Positions 25,359-33,811 of a stretch of 64,000 nt of DNA are shown piece by piece (the first letter of the stretch is position 1; every line of letters starts with the position of its first letter). The DNA lies in contig JBJHBW010000017.1 in assembly GCA_050485685.1 (NCBI GenBank), positions 8,876-72,875 of the forward strand, read 5' to 3'. The DNA comes from JBJHBP01 sp050485685 (GTDB lineage Bacteria > Pseudomonadota > Gammaproteobacteria > Steroidobacterales > Rariloculaceae). The notes under the pieces are model-generated. The model saw only the letters and a list, made by a program, of their open reading frames with translations. It ran no database searches and was not told where the DNA came from. The position numbers were made by a program, and so were the translations under genes.

Positions 25359-26597
25359 TCAGGTTGATGCGCCTCTGCCCGACATGGCGGCTCTGATGGC
25401 GGCAATGCGCGCCTCGCGCAGCTTTGCGCCCAGGGCCGGCCCGCTCAGGCCTGTCTTGCGGGCGACGTCGGAGGCGGGCACGGCCTGGGCCGCGCGCAGC
25501 GCATCGCGCAGGTTGCGTGCCTGCGGATAGTCATCGTCTTCCAGACCGGTGCGGCCTCTGGCATCGGCCTCGCATGCAATCAGGAAATGCTCGAACTGCC
25601 CGGGCTGGCGCAGCCCGTCAACGGCCATGATCAGCTTGTAGATCGTCGATGGCTTGAGCTCTTGCGCCTTGTGCGCCAGACCGTGAAAGCGCGCGACCCG
25701 CAGTGCCAGCGTCATGAATGCGCGCGGCACGGGCAGGCGCTCTTCCATGGCAAGGATGATCCGTGCCGAGTGTTCCTCGTGCCCGTTGTGCTGTGGCAGC
25801 GTCTCGGCGGGGGTGACGGCTTTGCCGAGGTCATGAACCAGCACGGCGAAACGTATGGCGGGCACATCGCTGAGGCGCGCCGCCATGCGCAGCGCCATCA
25901 GTGTGTGCACGCCGGTATCTATTTCCGGATGCCAGCGCGGTGGCTGCGGCACGCCGAACAAGGCGTCGATTTCGGGGAAGATGCGGGCCAGTGCGCCGCA
26001 CTCGCGCAGCAACTGAAAGTACAGATCCGGCCGTGGCTCGGACAGGGCTTTCTCGGTCTCCTGCCACACACGCTCCGGTCGCAGCGCATCCACTTCGCCG
26101 CTGGTGACCATGTCACGCATCAGCGCCAGCGTTTCCGGCGCGACCGTAAATCCCAGCGGTTCGAATCGTGCAAGAAACCGCGCGACGCGCAGCAGACGCA
26201 CCGGATCCTCGCGAAAGGCATTGCCGACGTGGCGTAACAGGCGGCGTTCGATGTCGCTGCGGCCGCCGCAGGGGTCTATGAGTTCTCCGTGTTCGTCGCG
26301 CGCCATCGCATTGATGGTCAGGTCCCGGCGCTGCAGATCCTGTTCCAGGGTGATGTCCGGCGCCGTGTTGAACTCGAACCCGGCATAGCCCGGCGCCACC
26401 TTGCTCTCGGTGCGCGCGAGCGCATATTGCTCTGCGGTTTGCGGATGAAGGAACACGGGGAAATCCTTGCCCACCGGCCGATAGCCTGCCGCAAGCAGTT
26501 CTTCCGCGGTCGCGCCCACGACCACCCAGTCGCGGTCAGTGACCGGCAACCCGAGCAGCGCGTCGCGTACAGCGCCTCCGACTTCGTAAACCTCCAT
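25359..26597 (-). CDS. cca: Multifunctional CCA tRNA nucleotidyltransferase
   Basis: Adds or repairs the 3' CCA of tRNAs. The 412-residue protein starts MEVYEVGGAVRDALLGLPVTDRDWVVVG, with the GGAVRD nucleotidyltransferase motif and catalytic D-x-D (TDRDW). DLTINAMARDEHGELIDP and RRLLRHVGNAFREDPVRLLRVARF-type segments of the head/neck follow, split here as LLRHVGNAF and DPVRLLRVAR. An HD phosphohydrolase domain in the C-terminal half (FAVLVHDLGKAVTP) marks the E. coli-type enzyme. The ATG at 26597 fits family starts. It is divergent from the aminopeptidase gene by 43 bases. Confidence 0.96.
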   Translation of the reverse strand: MEVYEVGGAVRDALLGLPVTDRDWVVVGATAEELLAAGYRPVGKDFPVFLHPQTAEQYALARTESKVAPGYAGFEFNTAPDITLEQDLQRRDLTINAMARDEHGELIDPCGGRSDIERRLLRHVGNAFREDPVRLLRVARFLARFEPLGFTVAPETLALMRDMVTSGEVDALRPERVWQETEKALSEPRPDLYFQLLRECGALARIFPEIDALFGVPQPPRWHPEIDTGVHTLMALRMAARLSDVPAIRFAVLVHDLGKAVTPAETLPQHNGHEEHSARIILAMEERLPVPRAFMTLALRVARFHGLAHKAQELKPSTIYKLIMAVDGLRQPGQFEHFLIACEADARGRTGLEDDDYPQARNLRDALRAAQAVPASDVARKTGLSGPALGAKLREARIAAIRAAMSGRGAST

Positions 26598-26640
26598 CGC
26601 GGCATCATACCGTAGCGATTCGCATGCTAATGTTTCAGCG

Positions 26641-27684
26641 ATGGCACGTCTGGCAAGGATCGCAACGTTACTGCTGCTGTTCACGCTGCTGAGCGGCTGC
26701 TCGTTGCCATACTACTGGCAGGCGGCCGGCGGGCAGATGCAGCTGCTGGCGAAGCGCACTTCCATCGCTGCCCTGCTTGACGATCCGGATACCGACCCGG
26801 CGCTGCGGGCTCGCCTTGAAACGGTGGTCGGCATCCGGCAGTTTGCGATCGACGAACTCGGCCTGCCGGATAACCGCAGCTACACCACCTACGCCGATCT
26901 CGGCCGGCCGTTCGCGGTGTGGAATGTGGTCGCGGCGCCGGAGTTTTCCGTGCAGCCGGAGACCTGGTGTTTTCCTGTGGCCGGTTGCGTCAGTTATCGC
27001 GGTTTCTTTCGCCGTGAGGCTGCGGAGCGTTTCCAGTCGCGGCTGGATGAGCGCGGCTTCGATACTTACCTGGGCGGCGTACGCGCGTATTCCACGCTGG
27101 GTTTTTTCGCGGACCCGGTGCTCAATACCATGCTGGCGGGATCGGACACGGACCTGGCCGCGCTGCTGTTTCACGAACTCGCGCATCAGCGGCTGTACAT
27201 CAGGGATGACAGTGCGCTCAGCGAGGCGTTCGCAAGCGCCATCGAACAGTACGGTACCGAACTGTGGCTGACCCGGCATGGGGACGAGGGTGCGGTTGCG
27301 CGTTATCACGAACGTCTGGCCCGGCGCAGCGACTTTGCCGCGCTGGTGGCCAGGCAGCGCGACCGGCTCGCCCTCATCTACGCGCGCGATGACCCGGAAG
27401 AAGTGATGCGCGAGGCCAAGCGCGCGGCATTTAGTACGCTGCAGGACGAATACCGGGAGACGCGCTCAGCCTGGGGCGATGTGCCGGACTACGATGCCTG
27501 GTTCGCGCAGCCGCTGAACAATGCCATCATCGCCGCCGTCGTGACTTACGAAGGCTGGTTGCCGGCTTTGCGTGCGCGACTCGATGAAGTCGGGCTGTCG
27601 CAGTTCTATGCCGACATGGATGAGCTGGCCGGACTTGCGCCCGAGGCGCGTGAAGCCCGGCTCACGGCCTGGGGCGATTCCTGA
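26641..27684 (+). CDS. Predicted zinc aminopeptidase lipoprotein (COG4324/PF10023-type)
   Basis: A 347-residue exported lipoprotein with lipobox LLSGC (Cys20). The family start is YYWQAAGGQMQLLAKR (about 24-39), followed by the substrate-region segment CVSYRGFFRR, AYSTLGFFADPVL, and the gluzincin metal motif LLFHELAHQRLY with HExxH (about 177-181). Downstream glutamates in SEAFASAIEQYG are the likely third ligand. Length matches the family. It presumably trims peptides in the periplasm; the family is little studied. The head-to-head spacing with cca is only 43 bases. Confidence 0.88.
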   Translation: MARLARIATLLLLFTLLSGCSLPYYWQAAGGQMQLLAKRTSIAALLDDPDTDPALRARLETVVGIRQFAIDELGLPDNRSYTTYADLGRPFAVWNVVAAPEFSVQPETWCFPVAGCVSYRGFFRREAAERFQSRLDERGFDTYLGGVRAYSTLGFFADPVLNTMLAGSDTDLAALLFHELAHQRLYIRDDSALSEAFASAIEQYGTELWLTRHGDEGAVARYHERLARRSDFAALVARQRDRLALIYARDDPEEVMREAKRAAFSTLQDEYRETRSAWGDVPDYDAWFAQPLNNAIIAAVVTYEGWLPALRARLDEVGLSQFYADMDELAGLAPEAREARLTAWGDS

Positions 27685-27688
27685 CCGC

Positions 27689-28663
27689 TCAGTGCCGACC
27701 GGACCCCCGCAGTCGCGACATCGTGTCCTTGTGTCCGCGCGGGGTGAGGTACTGGGGAACAATGGTTTTCATTGCACGTGGTGTGATGCCCAGTGGCGCG
27801 AAACCGTCCTCGGTGCAGACACTGCCCACAGTCAGCGATCGGAAGTTGTCCATGGAGAACGGCTTGCCGGGCAGCAGATAATCGGCCGTCAGGGCCTGCA
27901 GGCGCCCCAGTGAATCCGGCAGAGGGAGTACAAGACGACGCAGTCTGAGCTGCTGGCGCACGTAGCTGACGATCTCGCTCAGCGTGAATATGTCCGGCCC
28001 GCACAGCTGGTAGGTCTGTCCGCAGGTGGCAGGGTCGGTCAGCGCGCGGGCGAACGCGTCAACCACGTCTTCCACATACACCGGCGCGAAACGTGCATCG
28101 GCGCGTGCCAGGGGCAGCACCGGCATGATACGCAGCAGTCCTGCGAAACGATTGATGAACGAATCGTCCGGCCCGAAGATCACGGACGGACGGAATATGG
28201 TGTAGCGAAGATCCTCGCCGGCAGTGTTGCGGATCGCGTCTTCAGCCTGCCCCTTGGTTTTCAGGTAATGGCTGGGGCCGCGCTCGGCGTTGGCTTTCAG
28301 CGCGCTCATCTGCAGGAGCCTGCCAGTGCCGGTTTCAAGGCAGGCCGTCAGCAGTTTCTCGGTCAGTTCCAGATGCGCAACGCGAAAGCCACTGCCATCG
28401 TGGCCCTTCTCATTGAGAATGCCGACCAGGTTGATCGCCACATCGCAACCGCGCAGCAGGCGCTGCAGCGTGGCCGGGTCGTGAATATCGGCGTCCACCA
28501 GGTGCACGCCAGGCAGCACCAGCAGGCGTCGCGCCCGTTCCCGGTTGCGTGTAGGAATGCGGACTTCGTAACCGAGCTTGATCAGCCGGCTGGCGAGCGA
28601 GCGCCCGACGAAGCCGGAGCCGCCCAGCATGCATACCACTCCTGAGCCCGATCCAATAGCCAT
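27689..28663 (-). CDS. Complex I NDUFA9-subunit-like NAD(P)-binding protein
   Basis: Atypical short-chain dehydrogenase/epimerase-like protein of 324 residues. The Rossmann motif is LGGSGFVGRSLA (about 13-24). INLVGILNE, QMSALKANAERGPSHYLKTKGQAE and FRPSVIFGPDDSFINRFA are characteristic of the NDUFA9/'NAD-dependent epimerase' group found in many proteobacteria. The usual YxxxK is shifted to SHYLKTKG. The mitochondrial relative stabilises the complex I core; the bacterial function is uncertain, possibly quinone- or lipid-related. It is convergent with the aminopeptidase gene, 4 bases apart. Confidence 0.87.
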   Translation of the reverse strand: MAIGSGSGVVCMLGGSGFVGRSLASRLIKLGYEVRIPTRNRERARRLLVLPGVHLVDADIHDPATLQRLLRGCDVAINLVGILNEKGHDGSGFRVAHLELTEKLLTACLETGTGRLLQMSALKANAERGPSHYLKTKGQAEDAIRNTAGEDLRYTIFRPSVIFGPDDSFINRFAGLLRIMPVLPLARADARFAPVYVEDVVDAFARALTDPATCGQTYQLCGPDIFTLSEIVSYVRQQLRLRRLVLPLPDSLGRLQALTADYLLPGKPFSMDNFRSLTVGSVCTEDGFAPLGITPRAMKTIVPQYLTPRGHKDTMSRLRGSGRH

Positions 28664-28717
28664 GCCCGCATTCTAATCGAATTGCGTGCGCGTCGCGGGG
28701 CGCTCAGCAGGTCGGCG

Positions 28718-30145
28718 TCAGCGCATCTGAACGATCTGCTCGCGATCGTCGCGCCGTACCTGCAGCAGGATGGTGCGAGCATCCTCGATCACGCCGCGCG
28801 CATCGGAAACACTTCGAATGCGCTCGCGGTTGACGTGCGTGATGATGTCGCCGCGTCGCAGTCCGCGTTGCCAGGCTTCGCTTTCCTGCGGGACGGCAAC
28901 CACGAGTACGCCTTCCGTGCCGGAGAATCCGGGCCGTGAGGTGTCATGGTTCGCCAGCTCCACGCCGCGAAATGACGGATCGACCTCGCCGAGACCTTCC
29001 GGCGGCTGCGGTCGTTGCGGGGCGCCGCGGGCCGGGCGTGCGGCACTGGCCTGCTGCTGCTGTTCGCCCAGTGTGGCGGTGACGGTGCGGCGTTCGCCGT
29101 CTCGAATGAACACCACGGTGACGCGGTCGCCGGGATGATGCAGGCCAATGGCGGCACGCAATGCGCCCGGGTCGCGTACCGGACGTTCGTTGACGGAGAC
29201 GATGACGTCATTGACGCGCAGTCCCGCCTGTTCCGCCGCGGAATCGGGCACGATCTGTGTGACCAGCGCACCTGCGGTGTCGCCCAGCCTGTAGATGGAG
29301 GCCGTCTCCGGTGTGATCGGATTGATCGAGATGCCGAGCAGGCCGCGCCTGACCTCGCCGTGCTCGATCAGCTGATCCATGACATTGCGAGCCATCGTGA
29401 CCGGGATCGCGAAACCGATGCCGATGTTGCCGCCGGTGCGCGACAGGATGGCTGAATTGATGCCCACCAGCTGTCCGTTCAGGTCGATCAGCGCCCCGCC
29501 TGAGTTTCCGGGGTTGATGGATGCGTCGGTCTGGATGAAATCCTCATAGGCTTCGGAATTCAGTCCGCTGCGGCCGAGTCCGCTGACGATGCCGGATGTG
29601 ACGGTGTGTGAGAAACCGAAAGGGTTGCCGATCGCGACCACATAGTCGCCGACGCGCAGACTGTCGGAATTGCCGAAACGGATTTCGGTGAGGCTGTTCG
29701 CATCGACTTTCAGTACGGCAATGTCGGAACCGGCATCGGAGCCCACCACCCGCGCTTCCAGGCTGCGATTGTCGTACAGGGTGACGGTAATGCGTTCGGC
29801 GTTCTCGACCACGTGGTGATTGGTGATGATGTAGCCTTCGGCCGCATTGACGATGACGCCGGAGCCGGCGCTCTGCACCGGCGGCCGCGCGCCGCCCTGC
29901 GGCGCGGACGGATCCATCAGTTCGCGCAGCAGGTCGCGTCCGGAGCGGCCGCTGACCGAGATGTTTACGACCGCCGGGGACACCTGTTCAATCATCGGCG
30001 CCAGACTCGGCACCTGCTGGCCGACGATTCCCCCGACCGGCTGGGACAGCGCCGTGATCGGCAGCGTGAACACCAGGAGCAGGGCTGCAAGCGCCACCAG
30101 CGGCCGGATGGAAACTGAAAGGTGCCGTTCGTCGATGATCGTCAT
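28718..30145 (-). CDS. degQ: Periplasmic serine endoprotease DegP/DegQ
   Basis: HtrA-family protease/chaperone of 475 residues with an N-terminal hydrophobic export segment (about 16-34). The catalytic triad is visible: His111 in TNHHVV, Asp141 in SDIAVLKV and Ser215 in NPGNSGGAL. Two PDZ domains follow (RGLLGISINPIT onward, and a last one from about residue 400), separated by a Gln/Pro/Ala-rich linker. I chose the ATG at 30145, with AAGG eight bases before, over an in-frame ATG at 30151. DegQ versus DegP cannot be decided from sequence. On the minus strand, TACAAT (30215-30210) is a possible -10. Confidence 0.93.
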   Translation of the reverse strand: MTIIDERHLSVSIRPLVALAALLLVFTLPITALSQPVGGIVGQQVPSLAPMIEQVSPAVVNISVSGRSGRDLLRELMDPSAPQGGARPPVQSAGSGVIVNAAEGYIITNHHVVENAERITVTLYDNRSLEARVVGSDAGSDIAVLKVDANSLTEIRFGNSDSLRVGDYVVAIGNPFGFSHTVTSGIVSGLGRSGLNSEAYEDFIQTDASINPGNSGGALIDLNGQLVGINSAILSRTGGNIGIGFAIPVTMARNVMDQLIEHGEVRRGLLGISINPITPETASIYRLGDTAGALVTQIVPDSAAEQAGLRVNDVIVSVNERPVRDPGALRAAIGLHHPGDRVTVVFIRDGERRTVTATLGEQQQQASAARPARGAPQRPQPPEGLGEVDPSFRGVELANHDTSRPGFSGTEGVLVVAVPQESEAWQRGLRRGDIITHVNRERIRSVSDARGVIEDARTILLQVRRDDREQIVQMR

Positions 30146-30366
30146 GGGCATTACCTTGCTGTTGCTGCACGGCCCTGCCAGCGTCCCGGCCCGGCCTTGA
30201 TGTTCACCTATTGTATGACGCTTCGGCATTTCCGTGCCGTGCCGAGTTCCATCCGTTTGCGCCCCGCGTGCCCGCTGGCGTCGACGCACACAGGTTTTCA
30301 GTGCCCGGGCGTGACTGCCGGTGACAAAGCTGTGGATTAGCTGTGTTCCGGCGGGGGACAGGCTGG

Positions 30367-30382
30367 GCACAATATATAGTGG
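30367..30382. promoter_or_regulatory. Upstream NrdR-box-like site
   Basis: GCACAATATATAGTGG is close to the NrdR consensus core CACwATATmTwGTG. It lies about 180 bases upstream of the main site pair and has no partner at 31 bases, so its role is uncertain. Confidence 0.4.
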
Positions 30383-30505
30383 CGTTGTCTCCGGGTCGCA
30401 GATCGCGGGAGAATTCCGTGGAGTGCCCGGGCCCGGGCCCCGAGAGTTTTCTAATATGTTGATATTAAAACGGATAATATAAATTATCGAGCTTGTCATA
30501 AAGTC

Positions 30506-30534
30506 TTGACAGCGACTGTCCGGCGTCCTACCCT
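30506..30534 (+). promoter_or_regulatory. Sigma-70 promoter for nrdJa-nrdJb
   Basis: A perfect -35 TTGACA (30506-30511), then 17 bases, then TACCCT (30529-30534) as a poor -10. Transcription would begin near 30541, directly before the first NrdR box, giving a leader of about 195 bases. Confidence 0.45.
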
Positions 30535-30545
30535 ACGCTGCAGCG

Positions 30546-30561
30546 ACACTACATCTTGTGT
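30546..30561. promoter_or_regulatory. NrdR box 1
   Basis: ACACTACATCTTGTGT is a near-consensus NrdR operator (inverted ACAC/GTGT ends), placed just after the predicted start of transcription. NrdR represses ribonucleotide reductase genes when dATP is high. Confidence 0.6.
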
Positions 30562-30576
30562 CGGTGCAAACAAGCT

Positions 30577-30592
30577 CCACATAACGTAGCGG
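30577..30592. promoter_or_regulatory. NrdR box 2 (degenerate)
   Basis: CCACATAACGTAGCGG lies exactly 31 bases after box 1, the three-helical-turn spacing usual for NrdR box pairs. The sequence itself is degenerate, so the spacing is the main support. Confidence 0.35.
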
Positions 30593-30631
30593 CAAGGGCT
30601 GCACTGCTGGCTCGCGGGAGGCTTTTACGCA

Positions 30632-30670
30632 AAAAACGTCGCACCGTCCGACCGCGGAAGCGACGTTTTT
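30632..30670 (+). promoter_or_regulatory. Leader hairpin upstream of nrdJa
   Basis: A perfect 11-bp inverted repeat (AAAAACGTCGC/GCGACGTTTTT) with a 17-base loop sits in the predicted 5' leader. The A-tract and T-tract flank a CGTCGC core, the form of a bidirectional intrinsic terminator, so it may act as an attenuator or end any read-through from upstream. Confidence 0.5.
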
Positions 30671-30736
30671 CGGGTAGAAGACGCCATACGGATTGTGGAA
30701 ACCGCGAAAGCTGCGGACAGAGGGGTATTCGCAATC

Positions 30737-32884
30737 ATGAATATGGCGTTGCAGGTCAAGGCAACGAGGCTGACTGACATTCCTCTGCAGGAAGCCTCAT
30801 ACGACATCTGGGATAAGAAATACCGGCTCAAGACCAGGAGCGGAAGCGCGGTGGATGCAGACATCCAGGCTTCCTACGAGCGGGTTGCACGTGCACTTGC
30901 GGATGTCGAGGCGCCGGAGAAGCGCGACTTCTGGTTCGAGCGCTTTGTCTGGGCCCTGCAGCGCGGCGCCATTCCTGCCGGCCGGATCACCTCCAATGCC
31001 GGCGCGGGACTACACAAGCCGGCCACCTCGACCATCAACTGCACTGTGTCGGGCACGATCCGCGATTCCATGGACGATATCCTCGCCAAGGTCCATGAAG
31101 CCGGCCTGACGCTGAAATGCGGCTGCGGTATCGGCTATGAATACTCCACGCTGCGTCCGCGCGGTGCGTATGTGTCCGGTGCCGGGGCGTATACGTCCGG
31201 GCCGCTGTCGTTCATGGATATCTACGACCGCATGTGCTTTACGGTGTCGTCGGCCGGCGGCCGCCGCGGCGCGCAGATGGCAACCTTCGACATCGGCCAT
31301 CCCGACGCGGTGGATTTCGTGCGCGCCAAGCGTGAGGACGGACGGCTTCGCCAGTTCAATCTGTCACTGCTGGTCACCGACGAATTCATGCAGGCGGTCA
31401 AGGAAGATCGCACCTGGAAGCTCGCGTTTCCGGTCACGCAGAAGGAAGTCGACGAAGATGGCCTGGACCTGACCGACGACGAGCAGGTCGTGTGGCGCGA
31501 GTGGCCCATCCAGGGCGGATACGTGGGCGACGGTACCGGCAAGGTGGCGTGCCGCGTCTATCGCACGCTGCCCGCCAGGCGCATGTGGGACCTGATCATG
31601 TCCTCCACCTACGATTTCGCCGAGCCCGGTTTCGTTCTCATCGACCGCGTCAATGAAATGAACAACAACTGGTTCGACGAGAACATACGCGCGACGAACC
31701 CCTGTGGTGAACAGCCGCTGCCGCCTTATGGCTCCTGCCTGCTGGGTTCGATCAATCTGACGAAGTTCGTGAATGCGCCCTTCACCGAACAGGCCGGTTT
31801 CGACTGGGACGAGTTCCGCGAAGTCGTGCAGGTGTTCACTCGCATGCTGGACAACGTCGTCGAGATCAACGGTCTGCCGCTGCCTCAGCAGCGCGACGAG
31901 ATTACCCGCAAGCGGCGTCACGGCATGGGCTTCCTGGGTCTTGGTTCGGCGATCACGATGCTGCGTATGCGCTACGGTTCCGAAGCGTCGGTGCGGTTCA
32001 CCGAGGATGTCGCGCGCGAGCTGGCGGTGGCCGGCTGGCAGACCGGTCTGGAACTTGCGAAGGAAAAAGGCCCGGCGCCGCTGCTGACGCAGGAATTCAC
32101 GGTGACCGAAGAGATGCTGCGCAAGCGTCCCGAAATGCGCGATGACGGCTACAAGGTCGGTGACAGCGTGCCGGGGCGCATTCTTCATGCGCGTTACAGC
32201 CGCTACATGCAGCGAGTGCGTGAGGTCGCACCGGAACTGGTGGACGAAATTGAACGGCACGGCGCGCGCTTCACACATCACAGCTCCATCGCGCCTACCG
32301 GTACGATCTCACTGTCGCTGGCCAACAATGCCAGCAACGGCATAGAGCCTTCTTTCGCGCATCACTATTTCCGCAATGTGATCCGCGAAGGGCGCAAGAC
32401 CAAGGAAAAGATCGACGTATTCTCCTTCGAACTGCTCGCTTACCGTGCGCTGGTCAATCCGAAGGCGCTGCCCGGATCCGACAAGCCGGGTGAGCAGCTG
32501 CCGGACTATTTCGTCAGCTCCGACGACGTGTCACCCACTGAGCACGTGGATATACAGGCTGCCGCGCAGAAGTGGGTGGATTCGTCCATTTCCAAGACCG
32601 CGAATGTGCCCACGGACTACCCGTACGAGACGTTCAAGGACATCTACATGTACGCGTACGAGAAGGGCCTGAAGGGATGCACGACGTTCCGGTTCAACCC
32701 GGAAGCATTCCAGGGCGTGCTGGTGAAGGAAAAGGATCTCAAGAGCACGGTATACAGGTTCACACTGGATGACGGCTCGACCGTTGAAGCCAGGGGCGAC
32801 GAAGAGATCGAGTACGACGGTGAGAAGCACACCGCGGCGAATCTGTTTGATGCGCTCAAGGAAGGCTACTACGGCAAGTGGTGA
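30737..32884 (+). CDS. nrdJa: Adenosylcobalamin-dependent (class II) ribonucleotide reductase, large part
   Basis: Reduces ribonucleotides to deoxyribonucleotides with a B12-generated radical, without oxygen dependence. The 715-residue protein has PAGRITSNAGA and STINCTVSGT with the first redox Cys (Cys102). LKCGCGIGYEYSTLRPRG and SSAGGRRGAQM follow. The active-site NPCGE (Cys323) comes before a Q-x-L-P-P-Y-G-S-C segment, and IAPTGTISL lies toward the C-terminus. It lacks the terminal cysteine pair, which is on the next gene, as in Pseudomonas NrdJa/NrdJb. The ATG at 30737 is my choice; GTG at 30695 and ATG at 30743 are alternatives, and no ribosome-binding site is strong. Confidence 0.93.
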   Translation: MNMALQVKATRLTDIPLQEASYDIWDKKYRLKTRSGSAVDADIQASYERVARALADVEAPEKRDFWFERFVWALQRGAIPAGRITSNAGAGLHKPATSTINCTVSGTIRDSMDDILAKVHEAGLTLKCGCGIGYEYSTLRPRGAYVSGAGAYTSGPLSFMDIYDRMCFTVSSAGGRRGAQMATFDIGHPDAVDFVRAKREDGRLRQFNLSLLVTDEFMQAVKEDRTWKLAFPVTQKEVDEDGLDLTDDEQVVWREWPIQGGYVGDGTGKVACRVYRTLPARRMWDLIMSSTYDFAEPGFVLIDRVNEMNNNWFDENIRATNPCGEQPLPPYGSCLLGSINLTKFVNAPFTEQAGFDWDEFREVVQVFTRMLDNVVEINGLPLPQQRDEITRKRRHGMGFLGLGSAITMLRMRYGSEASVRFTEDVARELAVAGWQTGLELAKEKGPAPLLTQEFTVTEEMLRKRPEMRDDGYKVGDSVPGRILHARYSRYMQRVREVAPELVDEIERHGARFTHHSSIAPTGTISLSLANNASNGIEPSFAHHYFRNVIREGRKTKEKIDVFSFELLAYRALVNPKALPGSDKPGEQLPDYFVSSDDVSPTEHVDIQAAAQKWVDSSISKTANVPTDYPYETFKDIYMYAYEKGLKGCTTFRFNPEAFQGVLVKEKDLKSTVYRFTLDDGSTVEARGDEEIEYDGEKHTAANLFDALKEGYYGKW

Positions 32885-32953
32885 ACGGCCGGCACGTCAG
32901 CCGAGTGAATGGATGACGGAACCGGGCGGAAAAATTTTTACGGGGCTACACAG

Positions 32954-33679
32954 ATGGCGATCAGCATTGACAGGAAAATCGTGAAATACAGCGTCTCCCG
33001 TCCGGAGGACGATGCTGCGAACAGCATGTCCGGCGGAGACTCGGCAGCGACGAAGAAGGATGCCGAAAAGCGCGAAAAGGCACAGGTCATCCAGATGCAC
33101 GAGCAGCTGGAGCGGCCTGATGTGCTCATCGGCTCCACCTACAAGGTCAAGACGCCGGTGTCCGATCACGCGATGTACATCACGATCAACGACATCGTCC
33201 TGAATATGGGCACGCCGCACGAACAGCGCCGGCCTTTCGAGATCTTCATCAATTCGAAGAACCTCGATCACTACCAGTGGATCGTGGCGCTGACGCGCAT
33301 CATGTCCGCCGTGTTCCGCAAGGGCGGTGACGTCACCTTCCTGGTTGAGGAGCTGAAAGCCGTATTCGATCCGCGCGGTGGCTACTGGCAGCCGGGCGGC
33401 AAGTTCATGCCGTCCATCATCGCCGAGCTCGGTTACATCGTCGAACGGCATCTGACGGAGATCGGTCTGCTTGAGAGCCAGGAGCTCACGCCCGAGCAGC
33501 GCCAGATGCTGGCGGACAAACGCGCCGAATTCGAGGCGCGTGGCGGTCAGCAGGATGCATTCGCCGAGGCGGCATTCCCGGAAGGTGCCCAGCTGTGCGG
33601 CAAGTGCAGTACGGCAGCTGCGGTCATGCTGGACGGCTGCATGACCTGCCTGAACTGCGGCTATTCCAAGTGCGGCTGA
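32954..33679 (+). CDS. nrdJb: Class II ribonucleotide reductase, C-terminal part with TSCPD domain
   Basis: A 241-residue partner of NrdJa, 69 bases downstream. It begins MAISIDRKIVKYSV. A TSCPD-type region contains RPFEIFINSKNLDHYQWIVA, LTRIMSAVFRKGGD and GGYWQPGGKFMPSIIAELG. The tail is cysteine-rich: CGKCSTAA, then GCMTCLNCGYSKCG. These C-terminal cysteines are expected to re-reduce the active site of NrdJa, so the enzyme should need both proteins. This split layout is known from Pseudomonas. Confidence 0.92.
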   Translation: MAISIDRKIVKYSVSRPEDDAANSMSGGDSAATKKDAEKREKAQVIQMHEQLERPDVLIGSTYKVKTPVSDHAMYITINDIVLNMGTPHEQRRPFEIFINSKNLDHYQWIVALTRIMSAVFRKGGDVTFLVEELKAVFDPRGGYWQPGGKFMPSIIAELGYIVERHLTEIGLLESQELTPEQRQMLADKRAEFEARGGQQDAFAEAAFPEGAQLCGKCSTAAAVMLDGCMTCLNCGYSKCG

Positions 33680-33749
33680 CGAGGCAGAGCAAGATCTACC
33701 CGCCGATCGACGCAACCACCGTGGCAGCAGGGTTCGTCGGTCCATCACT

Positions 33750-33786
33750 GGCCCGCTTCGGGGTGACACCTGCGGCGGGCCTTTTT
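33750..33786 (+). terminator. Intrinsic terminator of nrdJa-nrdJb
   Basis: A 7-bp GGCCCGC/GCGGGCC stem is followed directly by CTTTTT-type sequence (T-run 33782-33786), about 70 bases after the nrdJb stop codon. Confidence 0.75.
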
Positions 33787-33811
33787 CATTTCTGCCGCGT
33801 TTGTTTTGGGC

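Larger units (their letters stand above)
30152..30736. other. Regulatory intergenic region between degQ and nrdJa
   Basis: This 585-base gap has no convincing gene. It holds the degQ leader on the left, an NrdR-like box at 30367, an AT-rich island at about 30455-30505 that stands out in GC-rich surroundings, a sigma-70 promoter at 30506, a pair of NrdR-like boxes at 30546 and 30577, and an 11-bp hairpin at 30632-30670. I looked for a cobalamin riboswitch (B12 box) ahead of this B12-dependent enzyme and did not see one. Confidence 0.7.

Noticed and set aside
30329..30345. TGTGGATTA as a DnaA box near nrdJ
   Set aside because: One mismatch to the DnaA consensus and no cluster of further boxes or AT-rich unwinding region with dnaA/dnaN nearby; chance is likely.
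30540..30736. Cobalamin riboswitch upstream of the B12-dependent reductase
   Set aside because: The leader length would fit, but I could not find the conserved B12 box or the surrounding helices.
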